Assembly (NCBI RefSeq): GCF_019173455.1 | Contig: NZ_JADPQH010000001.1 | Location: forward strand, 1,394,391-1,458,390 | Length of the DNA: 64,000 bases | Source: Nesterenkonia sp. Act20 | Lineage (GTDB): Bacteria > Actinomycetota > Actinomycetes > Actinomycetales > Micrococcaceae | Direction: 5' to 3' | Part shown: piece after piece, positions 45,525 to 53,347 of the stretch | Numbering within the stretch: position 1 is the stretch's first letter | Layout of the letters: every line of letters begins with the position of its first letter | Translations under genes and position numbers: made by a program | Notes under the pieces: model-generated | What the model was told of the DNA's origin: nothing | The model's database searches: none | The model's input: the letters and a program-made list of their open reading frames with translations, nothing else

Positions 45525-45739
45525 GGCTGCCGCGTCGCGTCGTATCCCGCTTCGTCCACCGCGGCGAGCACCTGCTCGTCCCTGGGCGCGGGCTCGGCGA
45601 GCGTGACTTCGAGCCGCCCCGTGGAGGAGCTGACCTGCAGGCTCGTGACGCCTGGAAGCTGTCCGACCTCCTCGCGGATGGCGTTCTCACAATGAGTGCA
45701 GGACATGCCGGTGACGGAATAGCGGCGAACCTCGGCCAT
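45521..45739 (-). CDS. copZ: CopZ-like copper chaperone
   Basis: A 72-residue single HMA-domain protein with the metal site [11 protein letters not shown] and the typical end ALDEAGYDA-like [14 protein letters not shown]. It carries Cu(I) to CopA. It is the first gene of the copZ-copA operon, 45 bp from the CsoR operator. Confidence 0.93.
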   Translation of the reverse strand: MAEVRRYSVTGMSCTHCENAIREEVGQLPGVTSLQVSSSTGRLEVTLAEPAPRDEQVLAAVDEAGYDATRQP

Positions 45740-45784
45740 GATGCGCTCCTTGGGGGTGTGGGATCATTCGGCAACACCTCAAAC

Positions 45785-45801
45785 ATACCCCCTTAGGGTA
45801 T
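45785..45801. promoter_or_regulatory. CsoR operator between copZA and csoR
   Basis: ATACCCCCTTAGGGTAT: palindromic arms ATACCC/GGGTAT, as in known CsoR boxes. It adjoins TATGTT (minus strand, 45782-45787), a plausible copZA -10. For csoR, TATAGT at 45821-45826 may be the -10. Confidence 0.8.
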
Positions 45802-45853
45802 ATTTCTGCACAACGGACCATATAGTGGTGGCCTGGCCATCAGAGGAGGACCC

Positions 45854-46144
45854 ATGGATCCCCAGCACGGGTACATGACGGAGAAGGACAAGTATCTCAG
45901 CAGACTGCGCCGGATCGAGGGGCAGGCCCGGGGGCTGCACCGCATGGTGGACGAGGACACTTACTGCATCGACATCCTGACCCAGATCAGCGCCACCACA
46001 GCCGCGCTCGAGAATGTGGCAATGGCGCTGCTCGAGGATCATCTGCGTCATTGCGTGGCCGATGCTGTGAACGCGGGCGGCGAGGAGGCCGAGGAGAAGA
46101 TCCAGGAGGCCACCGCCGCCATTCGTCGACTCGTGAAGTCCTAA
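45854..46144 (+). CDS. csoR: copper-sensing repressor CsoR
   Basis: A 96-residue DUF156/CsoR protein. The Cu(I) ligands Cys, His and Cys are seen in DTYCIDILTQI and DHLRHCVADA. It binds DNA without copper and releases copZA when Cu(I) binds. The divergent arrangement with a matching operator supports this specificity over nickel (RcnR) or sulfur (CstR) relatives. The ATG at 45854 follows GAGGAGG. Confidence 0.94.
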   Translation: MDPQHGYMTEKDKYLSRLRRIEGQARGLHRMVDEDTYCIDILTQISATTAALENVAMALLEDHLRHCVADAVNAGGEEAEEKIQEATAAIRRLVKS

Positions 46145-46152
46145 CCTCGGCA

Positions 46153-47118
46153 ATGGCTGTAGCGCAGCATATGACCCCGGCTCGCGGCGTCGTCCTGATG
46201 GTGCTGGGCACCATGGCTCTTGCCTCGTCAGCAGCGATGATCGCAGTGATCGACGGCGAACCGCTGAGTGTGGCCGCCTGGCGCTGCCTGCTCGCAGTAC
46301 CGATGCTGCTTCCACTCGCTGCCTGGGAGCTGCTGCGCCGCCGGGCACGACCCACTCGCCGCACCCTGGTCGGCGCGCTGATCGCGGGCGTCGCACTGGG
46401 AGCGGATTACAGCTTCTACAACACCTCGATCGCGATGATCGGACCGGGCATCGCGACCGTGCTGATCAACGTGCAGATCGTGATCCTCCCGCTGATCGCC
46501 TGGGCGCTTGAAGGCACCCGGCCGATGCGCCAGCTCGCTCTCATCATTCCGCTCATGCTGGCCGGCGTCGCGCTCACGGCCGGAGCCCTGGATCTGCAGA
46601 ACCTGCAGCTGGCGGGCGTGCTGGCGGGCCTCGCCGCCGGAACCGGGTACGCCCTCTATCTCGGGATCATCCGACGCAGCAGCCCGAAGGGTGCGCACCC
46701 AAGGAGGTCCGCACCCTTCACCGTGCTGAGCCTGGTCTGCTTCTCCGCAGGCGCGACCACCCTGCTGACCGCGGCCGGGCTGGGCAGGCTAGCGGTCCCG
46801 GAGGGCGCAGACGGCTGGGGAGCGATGCTCGCCCTTGCCTTCGTGGGCCAGGTCTTGACCTACCTGTGCTTCAACATCGCCATGACCAGCATCTCCGAGA
46901 CCGCATCGAGCACCCTCATGCTGCTCTCCGCGGTCTTCGCCGTCGCGCTGGCGGCGGTGCTCTTCGCCGAGATCCCCACCACCTGGCAGCTGCTGGGCTG
47001 CGCCATGATCATCGGCGGCGCGTGGTGGACCGCGGCGGCGGCACGCCGAAGGGCCGGAGGCGTGGTGCCTCCGACCCTTCTCGTCAGCGACCCCGTGGGA
47101 AGTCGACGGCGCTCCTAG
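46153..47118 (+). CDS. EamA/DMT-family transporter
   Basis: A 321-residue membrane protein with ten helices in two EamA repeats (about residues 15-145 and 155-300). It includes AWRCLLAVPMLLPLAAWEL and LSAVFAVALAAVLFAEIPTTWQLLGCAMIIGG (read in two parts). The substrate is unknown. It starts 8 bp after csoR and may be co-transcribed, without any sign of a copper role. Confidence 0.85.
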   Translation: MAVAQHMTPARGVVLMVLGTMALASSAAMIAVIDGEPLSVAAWRCLLAVPMLLPLAAWELLRRRARPTRRTLVGALIAGVALGADYSFYNTSIAMIGPGIATVLINVQIVILPLIAWALEGTRPMRQLALIIPLMLAGVALTAGALDLQNLQLAGVLAGLAAGTGYALYLGIIRRSSPKGAHPRRSAPFTVLSLVCFSAGATTLLTAAGLGRLAVPEGADGWGAMLALAFVGQVLTYLCFNIAMTSISETASSTLMLLSAVFAVALAAVLFAEIPTTWQLLGCAMIIGGAWWTAAAARRRAGGVVPPTLLVSDPVGSRRRS

Positions 47119-47138
47119 CAGAGGGACTCAGTCGCCCT

Positions 47139-47153
47139 CACCCGCGGTGGGTG
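47139..47153. terminator. small hairpin between convergent EamA and AztD-like genes
   Basis: CACCC/GGGTG with a 5-nt loop, in the 38-bp gap between the two converging stops. No T-run. A weak candidate for a bidirectional terminator. Confidence 0.3.
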
Positions 47154-47156
47154 GGA

Positions 47157-48653
47157 TCAGTGGTCGTGATCCTCGTGCTCATCGGCTGAGTGCTCGGCGC
47201 CCTCTTCAGCGTGGTCGTGGCCTTCTTCTGCATCCTCATGGCCCTCTTCAGCGTGATCGCTGTCTGATTCCGCATGGTCATGGCCCGATTCCTCGGCGCC
47301 CTCGACGGCGCGCCCGTCGACGGCCGCAATCTCGTTCGGGGTGAACTCGAATTCAGCAGAGTTGATGATCTCCATCGTGGTCAGGTCCACCATGTGCACG
47401 CTCTGCGCATCAGGCTCGGTGATGTAGGCGATGTCATCCAGCACGCGGATGGCCGGGCGGGCCTCCTGCCACTCCTCCGGCTCGGTCCACTCGTCCATGA
47501 TCTCCAGTTCGTCGGTGTGCTCGCCGGTGTCCGGATCGATCACATGCAGCACCCCGTCTTCAGCCAACACGAGGGCCTCGCCCTCCGGCCCGCGGGCCAG
47601 CGAGCGGAAGTTGTACGCCGCGCCGATCTCCACGGTCGAGATCTCCTCGCTGGCGGCATCCACCAGGGCGACCTCAGTCATCGGCTCCTCACCGTCAGCG
47701 ACGAGGCTGTAGTCACCGAGAAACACCCTGGAGTCCTCCGCGGGGAAGAGGTTGCCGGTCCTGGCGAAGTCCTCACCGGCATCGATCTTCGAGAATTCCT
47801 CGCCGTCCCAGATCAGCACACCGTCCTCGCAGCCGACCGCAATCATCCCCTCTGGGCCGGCCGCCTCACCATGGACGCCGGGGCAGTCCTCGTTGCGGGC
47901 CAGCTCTTCCCCGTCTGCGTCGAGCACGCGCGCGCCGGTCCGCGCATCCTCGTTGCCGAGAGTCTCGAAGCGGCCACCGTCGGGGAAGACCGCCGCAACG
48001 CCATGATGCGCCTCCTCGGTCGCGGCCACCTCGGTCTCCAACTCGGACTCGGCACCGAGGTCAAGATCGCTGAGCTCGGCCAGGTCATAGCTGTGGATCT
48101 CGCCATTGCCGTCGAAGAACAATGTTCCGATTCCATCGTGAGAGACCACGTGGCCCGGGGCCGGACCGCCCACCGTGACATCGCTGAGAAGCGGATCTGT
48201 GGTGTAGAAGTGGTCGTGGTCTCCGTGGGGCTCTGCCCAGGTGCCGCCGTCAAGCAGCCGGAAGCTCTCACCCTCGGTGAGGAAGAAGTGCCGACCATCC
48301 CCAGCAGGGTTCACCCGGACGAAACCCTCAGCCTCGTCCTCGCTGAGCACCTCCAGGGTGGCGCCGTCGAGCACGGCGACGCCGCCGTCGTAGGTGACCG
48401 CTACTCGCGGGCTGGGGCCTCCTGCTTCATGGGTCTCGCGATCCGAGGGCTCGACGGCGGACTCGGCGTCTTCGGTCGAGGCCGCTTCGGGGGCGGCCGA
48501 GGACTCGGCCGCAGCGCCCTCCATGGACTCAGGGTCGGCGCTGTTGGAGCCGTCGGCACAGGAGGTCAGCGCCAGCGTGGAGACCAGGAGCAGAGAAGGC
48601 AGGGCGAGAGAGGGCAGAGCCCGGGATGACAGTGTGAGTGATTTCGTGTTCAT
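47157..48653 (-). CDS. AztD-like zinc metallochaperone lipoprotein with His-rich tail
   Basis: A 498-residue exported protein with lipobox LTSC and an acidic Ala/Glu/Ser linker. The beta-propeller-like body has repeated strands such as VAVTYDGGVAVLDGATLEVL and LVLAEDGVLHVIDPDTGEH. An internal GDHDHFYTTDPLL resembles the AztD core. The last 45 residues are mostly His, Glu, Asp and Ala with many HDHAEE-type units. AztD hands zinc to the AztC binding protein; no aztABC is in the window. A Zur-like site precedes it. Zinc is favoured by family and site, but other metals are possible. Confidence 0.7.
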   Translation of the reverse strand: MNTKSLTLSSRALPSLALPSLLLVSTLALTSCADGSNSADPESMEGAAAESSAAPEAASTEDAESAVEPSDRETHEAGGPSPRVAVTYDGGVAVLDGATLEVLSEDEAEGFVRVNPAGDGRHFFLTEGESFRLLDGGTWAEPHGDHDHFYTTDPLLSDVTVGGPAPGHVVSHDGIGTLFFDGNGEIHSYDLAELSDLDLGAESELETEVAATEEAHHGVAAVFPDGGRFETLGNEDARTGARVLDADGEELARNEDCPGVHGEAAGPEGMIAVGCEDGVLIWDGEEFSKIDAGEDFARTGNLFPAEDSRVFLGDYSLVADGEEPMTEVALVDAASEEISTVEIGAAYNFRSLARGPEGEALVLAEDGVLHVIDPDTGEHTDELEIMDEWTEPEEWQEARPAIRVLDDIAYITEPDAQSVHMVDLTTMEIINSAEFEFTPNEIAAVDGRAVEGAEESGHDHAESDSDHAEEGHEDAEEGHDHAEEGAEHSADEHEDHDH

Positions 48654-48685
48654 GCGAACCATTCTCATCTAAGCAGCGCACTAAT

Positions 48686-48700
48686 TGCAAGTCATTCGCA
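48686..48700 (-). promoter_or_regulatory. Zur-like box upstream of the AztD-like gene
   Basis: TGCGAATGACTTGCA on the minus strand matches the actinobacterial Zur pattern TGAAAATGATTTTCA at 11 of 15 positions. It lies 33-47 bp before the ATG at 48653. Confidence 0.5.
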
Positions 48701-48769
48701 TTAATCGACACCAGAGCACGCGAGTGTCGGAATGTGTCAGAACCCCGGCGGTGGCCCCTGACCCACACT

Positions 48770-48775
48770 TAGACT
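48770..48775 (+). promoter_or_regulatory. -10 element of the methyltransferase gene
   Basis: TAGACT, 6 bp before the ATG at 48782, implies a leaderless mRNA. Confidence 0.45.
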
Positions 48776-48781
48776 CGGTCC

Positions 48782-49567
48782 ATGCCCAGCACCCAGTGGA
48801 ATCCGGGGGCGTATCTGACCTACGCCTCCGAACGAACCCAGCCCTTCATCGACCTCCTTCAGCGCGTGCGAGCCCCGAAGGCCGCCCGGATCGTCGACCT
48901 CGGGTGTGGACCTGGCAACGGCATGCCGGTGCTGCGCGGGATGTGGCCCACGGCGCAGATCACCGGGATCGACTCCTCGGAGGAGATGCTCCAGCGGGCC
49001 CGCGAGGCCACCGATGACGACCGCATCTCCTACACCCGGGCGGACATCCGCGACCTTCAGCTGCAGGAACCTGCCGACCTGATCGTCTCCAACGCGGCGC
49101 TGCAGTGGATCCCGGAGCACCGCGAGCTGCTGCCCTCCATCATGGACAACGTCGCTCCCGGCGGCATGCTGGCGGTCCAGGTGCCCGGCAACTTCCATGC
49201 GCCCAGCCACCAGCTGCTCGCCGAGTTCGCCGCTGCCCAGCCCTATGCGCAGCACATCGATCCCGCCGCGCTGCTCAAGCCCACGGCGGAGCTGACCGAT
49301 TACATGCTCGACGTCGCCCAGCCCGGTTGGGAGGTCGAGGCCTGGGAGACCCGCTATCACCACGTTCTCCAGGGTGAGGACCCGGTCTTCGACTGGATCT
49401 CCGCGGCGGCGGCCCGTCCGGTGCTGCAGGCGCTGCCCGGTGAGATCCGCGAGCAGTTCAGCGCCGAGTACAAGGCGGCGCTGCGCGAGGCATATCCGGC
49501 GACCCGCATCGGCACGATCCTGCCGTTCCGGCGGCTGTTCTTCATCGCCCGACGTCAGCGAGCCTGA
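48782..49567 (+). CDS. tam: trans-aconitate 2-methyltransferase
   Basis: A 261-residue SAM-dependent class I methyltransferase. The SAM motif is RIVDLGCGPGNGMPVLR, and GIDSSEEML, DLIVSNAALQWIPEH and LAVQVPGNFHAPSH are all typical of Tam. It methylates trans-aconitate, a spontaneous by-product that inhibits aconitase. It has its own leaderless-type promoter. Confidence 0.9.
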   Translation: MPSTQWNPGAYLTYASERTQPFIDLLQRVRAPKAARIVDLGCGPGNGMPVLRGMWPTAQITGIDSSEEMLQRAREATDDDRISYTRADIRDLQLQEPADLIVSNAALQWIPEHRELLPSIMDNVAPGGMLAVQVPGNFHAPSHQLLAEFAAAQPYAQHIDPAALLKPTAELTDYMLDVAQPGWEVEAWETRYHHVLQGEDPVFDWISAAAARPVLQALPGEIREQFSAEYKAALREAYPATRIGTILPFRRLFFIARRQRA

Positions 49568-49608
49568 GCGAGGCTGGATCGTCCAGCCGAAGCCGGTAGG
49601 GTCATCGC

Positions 49609-50604
49609 GTGAGTCTTCCCACCAATACCCTGACTGCGACGCCGCGCACTCCCCTGGTCATACTCAGCGTCTTCGTGCTGGTGACCCTGGGGCTCGGCTG
49701 GATCGTCGGACTGCCGCTGATCCTCATGAGCCCTGAGGAGCGCAGCGCCGCTCCGGACGATGTGTTCCTGAATCTCTTCATGCTCACTCCGGCGATCGCC
49801 GCGGTGGTCGCCTACCTCATGGAACGGCGCCAGCCTCCCGGGGTGCTCTACGGGCACACGGCCGCCGAGCGCGAGCAGGCAGGCGCGCAGCTCAAGTCAC
49901 AGACCATCACCGATGCGCTGGGCATCACCCCGCTGCGACCGGTGGGGAGGCTGCTGGCCTGGAGCGTGCTCGCGCTGCTGCTCTTCTTCGCGTTCAGCCT
50001 GGCGGCGCTGCCGATCGGCGCCGCGCTGGGCGCCTACCCGCTCGATCTCTCCATGCCCATCTTCGTCCAGGATCTGAGTTCCCGGCTGGGACGCGAGGCC
50101 ACGGAGTTCATCGCCACCGGCCTGCTGGTCGAGGTGGGGTACATCTTCTCCGGTGCGGTGCTCGGCGTGGTGATCCACGCGGGCATGGAGATGGGGTGGC
50201 GCGGCTACCTCTTCCCCCGCCTGCAGGTGCGCTGGGGGGCTCGCGCCGCCGTCGTGCTCACCGGAATCGTCTCGGGACTCTGGTACGCGCCGCTGCTGGC
50301 GGTGGGCTTCTTCTACGGCCAGACCCCGGTGTTCCTTGCGCTGGCCCTGATGGTCGGCTTCTCGATCATCATCGGCGGCGTGCTCGCCTGGCTGCGCATG
50401 CGTTCAGGCTCCATCTGGCCGGCGGCCTTCGCCCAGTCGATGATCTCGGCCGCCGCGATCCTGCATTTCTGGTTCGCCGAGGCGGGTGCACCCACCGACT
50501 TCCGCGTGGCCACGCTGCAGGGCGTCACGGGCTGGATCCTTCCGGGGCTGCTGCTGCTCGGGCTGCTGATCTTCGCCCGCCGCGCCTACGCACCGGCTCG
50601 CTGA
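49609..50604 (+). CDS. CPBP-family membrane protein with degenerate protease motifs
   Basis: A 331-residue polytopic protein of the CAAX-protease/bacteriocin-processing family. The three active-site blocks are recognisable but altered. EExxxR reads MEMGWR (first Glu lost). FxxxH reads GLWYAPL (His to Tyr). The third block, usually with His and Asn, reads WPAAFAQSM. It is therefore probably not an active glutamic protease. Start GTG 49609. The stop at 50602 lies in a 20-bp tandem repeat. Confidence 0.8.
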   Translation: MSLPTNTLTATPRTPLVILSVFVLVTLGLGWIVGLPLILMSPEERSAAPDDVFLNLFMLTPAIAAVVAYLMERRQPPGVLYGHTAAEREQAGAQLKSQTITDALGITPLRPVGRLLAWSVLALLLFFAFSLAALPIGAALGAYPLDLSMPIFVQDLSSRLGREATEFIATGLLVEVGYIFSGAVLGVVIHAGMEMGWRGYLFPRLQVRWGARAAVVLTGIVSGLWYAPLLAVGFFYGQTPVFLALALMVGFSIIIGGVLAWLRMRSGSIWPAAFAQSMISAAAILHFWFAEAGAPTDFRVATLQGVTGWILPGLLLLGLLIFARRAYAPAR

Positions 50605-50658
50605 AGCCGAGGCCGGCCCGCTGAAGCCGACGCCAGCTCGCTGAAGCCGAGGCCAGCT
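50599..50658. repeat. three 20-bp tandem repeats over the CPBP gene stop
   Basis: Units of the type CGCTGAAGCCGAGGCCAGCT at 50599-50618, 50619-50638 and 50639-50658. Each has TGA, at 50602, 50622 and 50642. The first ends the CPBP gene, and the spacing of 20 puts the TGAs in all three frames. The following 50659-50831 holds no gene I can see. Confidence 0.9.
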
Positions 50659-50831
50659 CAGGCCGCCGCGGCCCGCGCCAGCAGCCGCGGCTGCGTACGC
50701 TCGCTCCAGCTGAGAGCCGCAAGATACATCCGCTTTACACTCCCGACAACATCGAGAAACCACCGCGCCATAGCCTGAGATCAGGCAGCCCATGACATGC
50801 CTGACGACACCCGGCATGGTGAGGAGCGGTG

Positions 50832-51161
50832 ATGGCGATCCCAGCGCACCAGCATGCCGATGAGGACCAGGTCCTGCTGCTGCAGACCCGCCGCGGGACG
50901 ATCCGAGTCTCCGGCGACACCGTGCACCTGCCCGGGCCGAGCGCCGCTGCGGTGCAGCTGGCGCCCGGCCCGCTGGCGCTGATGCGGGCGCTGATGAAGG
51001 CACAGGGGGCCGTGCTCTCCAGGGAGCATCTGTTGGCGGTGCTTCCGCACTGCGGCTCAGAGCACGCCCTGGAGATGTGGGTGTCACGGCTGCGCCAATC
51101 ACTGCCTGACCCCTCGATAATCAAGACGGTGGTGAAGCGCGGCTATCGCTTGGTGGTCTGA
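50832..51161 (+). CDS. stand-alone winged-helix DNA-binding protein (Trans_reg_C type)
   Basis: A 109-residue protein. Residues 40-109 form an OmpR/PhoB-type winged helix: LAPGPLALMRALMKAQGAVLSREHLLAVLP, then LEMWVSRLRQSLPDPSIIKTVVKRGYRLVV. The wording, especially the end, is close to the C-terminal domain fused to uroporphyrinogen-III synthase in many actinobacteria. No receiver or HemD domain precedes it. ATG 50832 has GAGGAG 5 nt upstream; GTG 50829 is the alternative. Its end overlaps the convergent BCCT gene by 19 bp. Confidence 0.7.
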   Translation: MAIPAHQHADEDQVLLLQTRRGTIRVSGDTVHLPGPSAAAVQLAPGPLALMRALMKAQGAVLSREHLLAVLPHCGSEHALEMWVSRLRQSLPDPSIIKTVVKRGYRLVV

Positions 51162-53173
51162 CCCTGCGGATCCTGCCCGGGCTGCGGGTCCTGCCCGAGC
51201 TGATCTGCCGTTGCTGGGGCCTTGGAGTCCTCAGTGACCACAGTGCCGATCTCCCCGGTCTCCGGATCCCAGCCGTCGGCCCACTCGCCGGTGGCGAAGT
51301 CGTAGCCCACCGGGGCGCCATCCTCGTCGGTGCGCTGGTACCACTCGGTGTAGTCGTCATGCTCCGAGTCGACCTCGGCGCCGGCGCCCTCGCCCGGGTG
51401 GGTGGGGACGACCTCCAGCGCGAAGTCATCGCCGTAGCGCTCCACGCCGTCGAGCACGGCGTTGCTCACCGCCAGATCGGCGTACTTCTCGCGCAGCGCG
51501 TGCGGATCGGTGGCGAGCTCACGGGACCAGGCGATCATGATCAGGATCAGCACCAGGGCGAAGGGCAGTGCGGTGACGATCACGAGGGACTGCAGGCCCT
51601 GCAGGGCGGTGCCCTCGCCGAGCAGCAGCATCACTGTGGCCACGCCTGCCATCACGAGGCCCCAGAACACCACGACCAGCTTATTCGGGTCCTGATCACC
51701 GCGGGTGGTCAGGATGCCCATCACCACCGAGGCGGAATCGGCCGAGGTGATGAAGAAGATCGCCAGGATGACGACGACGACGATCGGCAGCCACTGCAGG
51801 TACGGGAGGGCGTCGATCACGGAGAAGAGCACCTCTGGAGCGCTGAGTTCCGGACTGACATTGCCCTGTCCCTCACGAGCCAGCCACATGGACACGCCGC
51901 CCATGACCCCGTAGGCCACGAAGAGCAGCGAGGAGGGGACCAGGATGACGCCGAGGATGAACTGGCGGATGGTCCGGCCGCGGGAGACGCGGGCGATGAA
52001 GATGCCGACGAAGGGGGACCAGGAGATCCACCATGCCCAGTAGTAGACGGTCCATGCCGACTGGAAGTCCAGAGTCTCCTGGCCCCAGGAGGCCGAGCGG
52101 CCCATCATCTGGAACATGGTTCCGAGGTACTCCATGAATGCCGAAGGCAGCAGGTTCAGCAGGAACAGCGTCGGGCCGGCGAAGAAGAACACCGCGATGA
52201 CACCGATGGTGAGCACGATGTTGATGCTCGAGAGGTAGCGGATGCCCCGGGAGATGCCGGAGACCGCGGAGACGACGAAGCATGCGCTGAGCACGGCGAT
52301 GATGCCGATCATCATCATGTTGGTGAGCTCCGAGGCGCCGGCCACGATCACCACACCCTCGCCGATCTGCATCACGGCGATGCCCAACGCCGCCGCGGTG
52401 CCGAAGAGCGTGGCGATGATCGCGAACATGTCGATCATCTTTCCGGCGAAGCCCTCCGAGTGCTTCTTGCCGAAGAGCTTCTCGAAGATGGCGGACATCA
52501 GCGGCACGCGGCCACGGCGGTAGGCGGCGTAGGCCACCGCGCCGCCCACCAGGGCGTAGATGCCCCAGGCATGCAGGCCCCAGTGGAAGTAGGTCTGCGC
52601 CATGGCGCTGTGCAGAGCCTGATTGGACTCGGGCTCATGCTCCAGCGGTGCGGGCACGTTGTAGAAGTAGGCCAGCGGTTCGGCAGGTCCCCAGAAGAGG
52701 ACTCCGATGCCGATGCCCGCGGCGAAGAGCATCGCGATCCAGGCGAAGGTGGAGTACTCCGGCTGTTCGCCGTCCTTGCCGAGCGGGATCCTGCCATAGC
52801 GGGTGGCCGCCAGGATGAGCAGGAAGACCAGCACGACGATGGCGAGCGCATTGAAGAGCCAGCCGGCGTGGACCATGGTCCAGTCGTAGGCGACTCCTGC
52901 CACCTCACCGACGCTCGCAGGGTTCGTGACGCCCCAGATCACGAAGGCCACGGTCAGCACACCGGTGATCGCGAAGATGAACCAGTCGATGCTGTAGCGG
53001 CGGCGCTGCTCGTCGATCCCGATCCCGGGCACGAGCGCCGGATGGGTGTCATGCGGGTAGCGGGCCCGGGAGATGGGATTCAGCTGGCCCAGCGCCTGTC
53101 CGGCCTGCCGCGACACGCGTCGGGTCTCCTCCCCCAGTCGCTGACTCCGTCGGGGTGGCTGCTCTTCAGACAT
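51143..53173 (-). CDS. BCCT-family betaine/choline/carnitine transporter
   Basis: A 676-residue secondary transporter with twelve helices. The family signature is WAWWISWSPFVGIFIARVSRGRTIR, and the Gly-rich helix has MLFAAGIGIGVLFWGPAEPLAYF. It imports compatible solutes with Na+ or H+ to cope with high salt. A polar N-terminus of about 65 residues and an acidic C-terminal tail of about 110 residues may sense osmotic state, as such tails do in BetP. The 174 bp upstream contain no gene. Confidence 0.93.
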   Translation of the reverse strand: MSEEQPPRRSQRLGEETRRVSRQAGQALGQLNPISRARYPHDTHPALVPGIGIDEQRRRYSIDWFIFAITGVLTVAFVIWGVTNPASVGEVAGVAYDWTMVHAGWLFNALAIVVLVFLLILAATRYGRIPLGKDGEQPEYSTFAWIAMLFAAGIGIGVLFWGPAEPLAYFYNVPAPLEHEPESNQALHSAMAQTYFHWGLHAWGIYALVGGAVAYAAYRRGRVPLMSAIFEKLFGKKHSEGFAGKMIDMFAIIATLFGTAAALGIAVMQIGEGVVIVAGASELTNMMMIGIIAVLSACFVVSAVSGISRGIRYLSSINIVLTIGVIAVFFFAGPTLFLLNLLPSAFMEYLGTMFQMMGRSASWGQETLDFQSAWTVYYWAWWISWSPFVGIFIARVSRGRTIRQFILGVILVPSSLLFVAYGVMGGVSMWLAREGQGNVSPELSAPEVLFSVIDALPYLQWLPIVVVVILAIFFITSADSASVVMGILTTRGDQDPNKLVVVFWGLVMAGVATVMLLLGEGTALQGLQSLVIVTALPFALVLILIMIAWSRELATDPHALREKYADLAVSNAVLDGVERYGDDFALEVVPTHPGEGAGAEVDSEHDDYTEWYQRTDEDGAPVGYDFATGEWADGWDPETGEIGTVVTEDSKAPATADQLGQDPQPGQDPQGQTTKR

Positions 53174-53347
53174 GAGTGTTGTACCTCAATCTCGTTGTTC
53201 TCCCGGCCATGTGGATCCGGCAGTTCGATACAGGTGCGAGTCTGCATCTGGCTCACCGCTTGTGTGTGTGAGTGTTCTCGGTTCGACCGGGCCTGGCTAC
53301 GACTCCCGTCCACCAGGGACGGACACGACAGCAGCGCCGTCGACGCC

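Noticed and set aside
41931-45695. A 1254-codon open frame on the plus strand
   Set aside because: It lies antisense to the PhzF-family and copA genes, is Arg/His/Gly-rich and has no family resemblance. GC-rich antisense frames stay open by chance.
53275-53330. tRNA-like GGTTCGACC followed by TCCACCA
   Set aside because: No acceptor, D or anticodon stems can be paired around it.
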